From Spirochaetia bacterium (GTDB taxonomy: Bacteria; Spirochaetota; Spirochaetia; Sphaerochaetales; Sphaerochaetaceae), in NCBI GenBank assembly GCA_009929055.1, contig SABI01000083.1, positions 1 through 9,841 on the forward strand: 9,841 nt of DNA, in the 5' to 3' direction. A program made the position numbers and the translations under genes. Numbering within the stretch: the first letter of the stretch is position 1; each line of letters begins with the position of its first letter. Shown here piece after piece: positions 8,309 through 9,841 of this stretch. The notes below the pieces were generated by a model. The model was given only the letters and a program-made list of their open reading frames with translations, made no database searches and was not told the DNA's origin.

Positions 8309-8370
8309 ACGATACACCAATACGCCGTGAAGGAGATTCCCCCACGGCTGCACCAGTAATGGTATACCGC
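8309..8370 (-). promoter_or_regulatory. Possible long-range stem enclosing the attenuator hairpin
   Basis: GCGGTATACCA at 8370-8360 can pair with TGGTGTATCGT at 8319-8309 in 11 consecutive pairs (three of them G-U). The stem closes exactly around the 8348-8324 hairpin and competes with the 8372-8367/8347-8342 pairing. If real, the leader has two complete alternative folds rather than a simple two-hairpin choice. Pairing is seen by inspection; stability was not calculated. Confidence 0.4.
8324..8348 (-). terminator. Strong attenuator hairpin (regions 3:4), no clear U-tract
   Basis: Arms 8348-8338 and 8334-8324 give 11 consecutive pairs (nine Watson-Crick, two G-U) around a three-base ATC loop; the outer six pairs are GCCGTG with CACGGC. 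It occupies the place of the attenuator terminator. The following bases (GTATTGGTGTAT) are only about half T with no run longer than two, so classical intrinsic termination would be weak. It could pause polymerase, work with Rho, or control ilvN translation instead. Confidence 0.5.
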
Positions 8371-8372
8371 GG
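8342..8372 (-). promoter_or_regulatory. Putative antiterminator pairing (regions 2:3)
   Basis: CCGCGG at 8372-8367 can pair with CCGTGG at 8347-8342 (six pairs, one G-U), enclosing a small hairpin ACCA-TTAC-TGGT at 8363-8352. The first arm starts two bases after the leader peptide stop codon, so a ribosome terminating there would cover it while one stalled earlier in the Ile/Leu/Val run would leave it free. Formation of this pairing uses up the bases needed for the 8348-8324 hairpin. Confidence 0.55.
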
Positions 8373-8373
8373 T

Positions 8374-8514
8374 TTAGAGAATAATTAGAACTACTAGAAT
8401 AATTACAGATAGGATTGAGATGGTTATACTGTTAGCAAGATTAATATAACTCACAGATTGAGTGTGAGAAAATTGGGGATAAAATATACTTTTTTCGATT
8501 CCTGCCGTTTTCAA
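8374..8514 (-). CDS. Ile/Leu/Val-rich attenuator leader peptide, 46 aa
   Basis: Short ORF from a TTG codon at 8514 to TAA at 8376-8374. The N-terminal 29 residues are ordinary and polar. From residue 30 the peptide reads ITISILSVIILVVLIIL: 14 of 17 residues are branched-chain (7 Ile, 4 Leu, 3 Val) and the last ten (37-46) are all Ile, Leu or Val. Leader peptides of enterobacterial ilv operons have the same property. Start choice: an in-frame TGA at 8526-8524 limits the ORF, leaving GTG 8517 and TTG 8514; GAGGTG at 8525-8520 places TTG at better spacing (5 nt) than GTG (2 nt). Expected action: scarcity of any charged branched-chain tRNA stalls the ribosome in the tail and changes folding of the RNA downstream. 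A small membrane peptide is the alternative, as the tail is hydrophobic enough for a helix, but position and RNA context argue for attenuation. Confidence 0.82.
   Translation of the reverse strand: MKTAGIEKSIFYPQFSHTQSVSYINLANSITISILSVIILVVLIIL
8450..8468 (-). promoter_or_regulatory. Small hairpin inside the leader peptide coding region
   Basis: CTCACA (8468-8463) and TGTGAG (8455-8450) form a perfect six-pair stem with a seven-base loop, about 40 nt upstream of the branched-chain codon run's main part. In known attenuators an early hairpin pauses polymerase to synchronise it with the leading ribosome; this one could do that, but it could also be chance. Confidence 0.3.
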
Positions 8515-8519
8515 CACCG

Positions 8520-8525
8520 CACCTC
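8520..8525 (-). promoter_or_regulatory. Shine-Dalgarno site of the leader peptide
   Basis: GAGGTG is complementary to the 16S rRNA 3' end over six bases and lies 5 nt before TTG 8514, about 13 nt after the predicted transcription start. It is what fixes the leader peptide start at a non-ATG codon. Confidence 0.7.
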
Positions 8526-8544
8526 ATAATCAAAGATTGTTTCT

Positions 8545-8573
8545 GTTTTATACATCTATCGGACAAATGTCAA
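8545..8573 (-). promoter_or_regulatory. Sigma70-type promoter of the ilv-leu operon
   Basis: A perfect -35 box TTGACA at 8573-8568 is followed by a 17-nt spacer and a -10 box TAAAAC at 8550-8545 (four of six matches). Transcription would begin near 8538. An AT-rich stretch just upstream (8605-8584) could act as an UP element. It is the only good promoter-like pair I see upstream of ilvN on this strand. Confidence 0.72.
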
Positions 8574-8591
8574 CAGCTAGAGGAGTTTTTA

Positions 8592-8605
8592 TATAAATAT
8601 TTATA
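8592..8605. repeat. AT-only palindrome upstream of the operon promoter
   Basis: TATAAATATTTATA is a perfect 14-bp palindrome made only of A and T, 19 bp upstream of the -35 box of the minus-strand promoter. It may be a UP-like element or a regulator site. Perfect palindromes of A and T arise easily by chance in such sequence. Confidence 0.35.
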
Positions 8606-8625
8606 CACTTTTTATGTAAAAGTGT
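8605..8625. repeat. Inverted repeat, candidate operator between divergent genes
   Basis: ACACTTTT (8605-8612) and AAAAGTGT (8618-8625) are perfect 8-bp inverted arms around TATGT. The site lies between the two divergent genes and touches a weak plus-strand -35-like TTGTAT (8625-8630), which has a -10-like TATTTT 16 nt later. The arms are too AT-rich for a typical terminator, and there is no gene end here, so a regulator-binding site is more likely than a terminator. The identity of any regulator is unknown. Confidence 0.35.
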
Positions 8626-8672
8626 TGTATGTGGGTATTTTCTCCCTATTTTACTTACAATTTATATAGATA

Positions 8673-8678
8673 GAGGAG
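8673..8678 (+). promoter_or_regulatory. Ribosome-site-like GAGGAG with no start codon at normal distance
   Basis: GAGGAG matches the anti-Shine-Dalgarno sequence well but is 24 nt before ATG 8703. No ATG, GTG or TTG lies 5-12 nt after it, and the frame of the downstream gene is closed upstream by TAG at 8667-8669. Either it is unused or the sensor gene start is unusual. Confidence 0.3.
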
Positions 8679-8702
8679 AAAAGTTTAGCTACAATATTAA
8701 CG

Positions 8703-9841
8703 ATGATAAAACGAATTAAGAAAAAGCATTACAGCATCCCATTTACCTCTTTATTTTCTCGACTCTTGTTTAACTTGATGGTGGTGATGTTGATTCCACT
8801 TTTTATTCTTATCGTTACCTATCTTACACTAGGGAGTAACGCACTAAGTAATACCCTCACCCAACAGGGGAAAAATAATATTGAAATTGCTTCACAAAGG
8901 ATGCAATCTCTTATCGATGAGTATCGTCATAAAACATATCTTATTAGTACTGATGAAGAAATTGAACAAGTAATTACAAAAAAGAAAGAACAAAGTGGTA
9001 TTCTCTTTGAAAAGCTCTTCACCATTATGAGTGGAGATACCTATCTTGCAACTGCAAGTGCTATTTCTAAGGATGGCAAGGTTCGCCTTTCTACCCACCT
9101 TTTTCCAGATCAATACGATGTGAGATATTTTAGTAATGATACGACCCCATTCTTTGATGTAAATAGGCTACGGGAAAGAAATGCTTCAATCATTACTACA
9201 AAATATAGATACCTTACTCAAACAAACTCTCTTGTGTTATTAAATATCTTACGAGCTATTAGAGATGAAGCAAATGAGATTACCGGGTATGTTGCCCTTG
9301 ATGTTCACCAAGAAGCATTCGAAGAGGTGACTAAGGGATTAGGATTTTCAGACCTTCTGATTATCGATAGTGATACCTATCGAGTGAGTTCTCTTATTTA
9401 TGTAGAGAAGAATGGAGATTTTTCTCTCTTTCCTCCCCTTGCACCCCTCTCCTTCCCTCTCATCTCAGATTCGTATGCTTCAAAAGGAACTATTGTTTCT
9501 GTTAAACTTATTAAAAACACAAATCTCTATATAGCTGGAATTACAGAGACAAGTACGTATGAACAAACTCTTAATCAGTTTGGTCTTATTATCTTGCTTA
9601 TTATTGCTATGGGAACAAGTATTGCGTTCTTTATTGCCCTCTATATTTCACGAAGTATAGGGACTCCTGTTGATAGATTAGTGATGAGGATGAAAAAGGT
9701 AGAGAAGGGGGATTTAAGTTCATATCCCCCCCTTTCATCGATTGAAGAGTTTCATCTTCTTGAGACCTCTTTCAATGAAATGGTTGAGCAAATTTCTACT
9801 CTATTAGTTCTTACTCGTGAAGAAGAAGCTAAGGTGAGAGA
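8703..9841 (+). CDS. Two-helix HAMP sensor protein, probably YesM-type histidine kinase, 3' part missing
   Basis: The first 379 codons of a membrane sensor that continues beyond the right edge. A short basic N-terminus (MIKRIKKK) is followed by a transmembrane helix at about 21-42, an extracytoplasmic region at about 43-293, a second helix at about 294-316 and a HAMP linker at about 317-369 (conserved Pro322; GDLSS at 336-340). The visible end (TREEEAKVR) looks like the start of the helix that leads into a His_kinase domain in YesM-type sensors. The extracytoplasmic part has the length of a double-Cache ligand-binding domain, but no motif fixes its ligand. No catalytic domain is visible, so a chemoreceptor or diguanylate cyclase is not excluded. 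ATG 8703 is the only start codon before the first helix, though it lacks a well-placed ribosome site. It is divergent from the ilv-leu operon; nothing in it indicates a role in amino acid synthesis. Confidence 0.7.
   Translation, partial: MIKRIKKKHYSIPFTSLFSRLLFNLMVVMLIPLFILIVTYLTLGSNALSNTLTQQGKNNIEIASQRMQSLIDEYRHKTYLISTDEEIEQVITKKKEQSGILFEKLFTIMSGDTYLATASAISKDGKVRLSTHLFPDQYDVRYFSNDTTPFFDVNRLRERNASIITTKYRYLTQTNSLVLLNILRAIRDEANEITGYVALDVHQEAFEEVTKGLGFSDLLIIDSDTYRVSSLIYVEKNGDFSLFPPLAPLSFPLISDSYASKGTIVSVKLIKNTNLYIAGITETSTYEQTLNQFGLIILLIIAMGTSIAFFIALYISRSIGTPVDRLVMRMKKVEKGDLSSYPPLSSIEEFHLLETSFNEMVEQISTLLVLTREEEAKVR

Larger units (their letters stand above)
8264..8538 (-). promoter_or_regulatory. 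Transcribed leader and putative branched-chain attenuator of the ilv-leu operon
   Basis: About 275 nt of untranslated leader between the predicted transcription start (about 8538) and the ilvN ATG. In order it contains a short 5' end, a Shine-Dalgarno site, a 46-codon leader peptide ORF ending in a run of Ile, Leu and Val codons, a segment after the stop codon that can pair two ways, a strong GC-rich hairpin, then about 45 nt of A-rich sequence and the ilvN ribosome site. This order is that of ribosome-stalling attenuators of amino acid operons. Arrangement and pairing are read directly from the sequence; regulation itself is inferred. It does not look like a T-box for this strand: no AGGGUGGNACCGCG element precedes ilvN. 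Confidence 0.8.

Noticed and set aside
8324..8337. Region 4 of the leader (TCTCCTTC) could pair with the ilvN ribosome site GAGGAG, suggesting direct occlusion of ilvN translation.
   Set aside because: Only about six pairs with one G-U are possible. Region 4 would be free under starvation when 2:3 forms, so the sign of control would be wrong.
8340..8380. ACCGCGG on the plus strand resembling the end of a T-box element (GGTATACCGCGG).
   Set aside because: On the plus strand the preceding bases do not match AGGGTGG, no terminator with a T-run follows, and the plus-strand gene begins more than 300 nt downstream. The bases are better explained as the pairing arm of the minus-strand leader.
8441..8527. 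A 28-codon minus-strand ORF from ATG 8527, overlapping the leader peptide in another frame.
   Set aside because: It has no ribosome site before the ATG, which lies only about 11 nt after the predicted transcription start. It is not enriched for branched-chain codons and ends at 8441, far before the regulatory hairpins.
8892..9113. A 73-codon open frame on the minus strand opposite the sensor gene.
   Set aside because: It is antisense to a clear coding frame with transmembrane and HAMP features; it has no recognisable domain and no supporting context.
1..9841. Insertion sequences, CRISPR arrays, tRNA or rRNA genes, and phage genes.
   Set aside because: I saw no transposase, regularly spaced repeats, tRNA-like cloverleaf or rRNA sequence. 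The only repeats found are the short ones in the divergent intergenic region and a 10-nt direct repeat (8378-8387 and 8396-8405) that simply reflects repeated Ile-Ile-Leu codons in the leader.

Overview
The window holds a branched-chain amino acid biosynthesis operon on the minus strand (8263 down past position 1) and, divergently on the plus strand, the first 379 codons of a membrane sensor protein that runs off the right edge. Base composition is moderately AT-rich, spacing is tight and Shine-Dalgarno sites are strong, so this is clearly bacterial. The combination of a 425/163-residue LeuC/LeuD pair, citramalate synthase next to LeuA, and a two-helix HAMP sensor resembling YesM-type kinases would fit a spirochaete or a Bacillota-like bacterium. 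That assignment is a weak inference.

Transcription order of the operon is ilvN, ilvC, leuA, cimA, leuC, leuD, leuB, ilvE (cut at the left edge). Gaps are 29, 27, -17, -4, 1, -1 and 24 nt, so it reads as one transcription unit. LeuA makes isopropylmalate for leucine. CimA makes citramalate from pyruvate and acetyl-CoA, so isoleucine can be made without threonine deaminase. LeuCDB process the products of both synthases. IlvN is the regulatory subunit of acetohydroxyacid synthase, IlvC the reductoisomerase and IlvE the final transaminase. The catalytic subunit ilvB and the dehydratase ilvD are absent from the window.

The most interesting part is the 439-nt divergent intergenic region (8264-8702). 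A good sigma70-type promoter (TTGACA, 17 nt, TAAAAC) at 8573-8545 would start a leader RNA of about 275 nt ahead of ilvN. The leader carries an unannotated 46-codon ORF (8514-8374, TTG start, strong Shine-Dalgarno) whose last 17 residues are ITISILSVIILVVLIIL, with 14 of 17 being Ile, Leu or Val and the last ten all branched-chain. Its stop codon is followed at once by a segment (8372-8367) that can pair with 8347-8342, and this pairing excludes a strong 11-bp hairpin at 8348-8324. This is the layout of a ribosome-stalling attenuator sensing all three end products. The hairpin lacks a clear U-tract, and a further 11-bp long-range stem (8370-8360 with 8319-8309) is possible, so the output step may differ from the enterobacterial one.

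The rest of the intergenic region has an AT-rich palindrome and an 8-bp-arm inverted repeat that could serve either divergent promoter.
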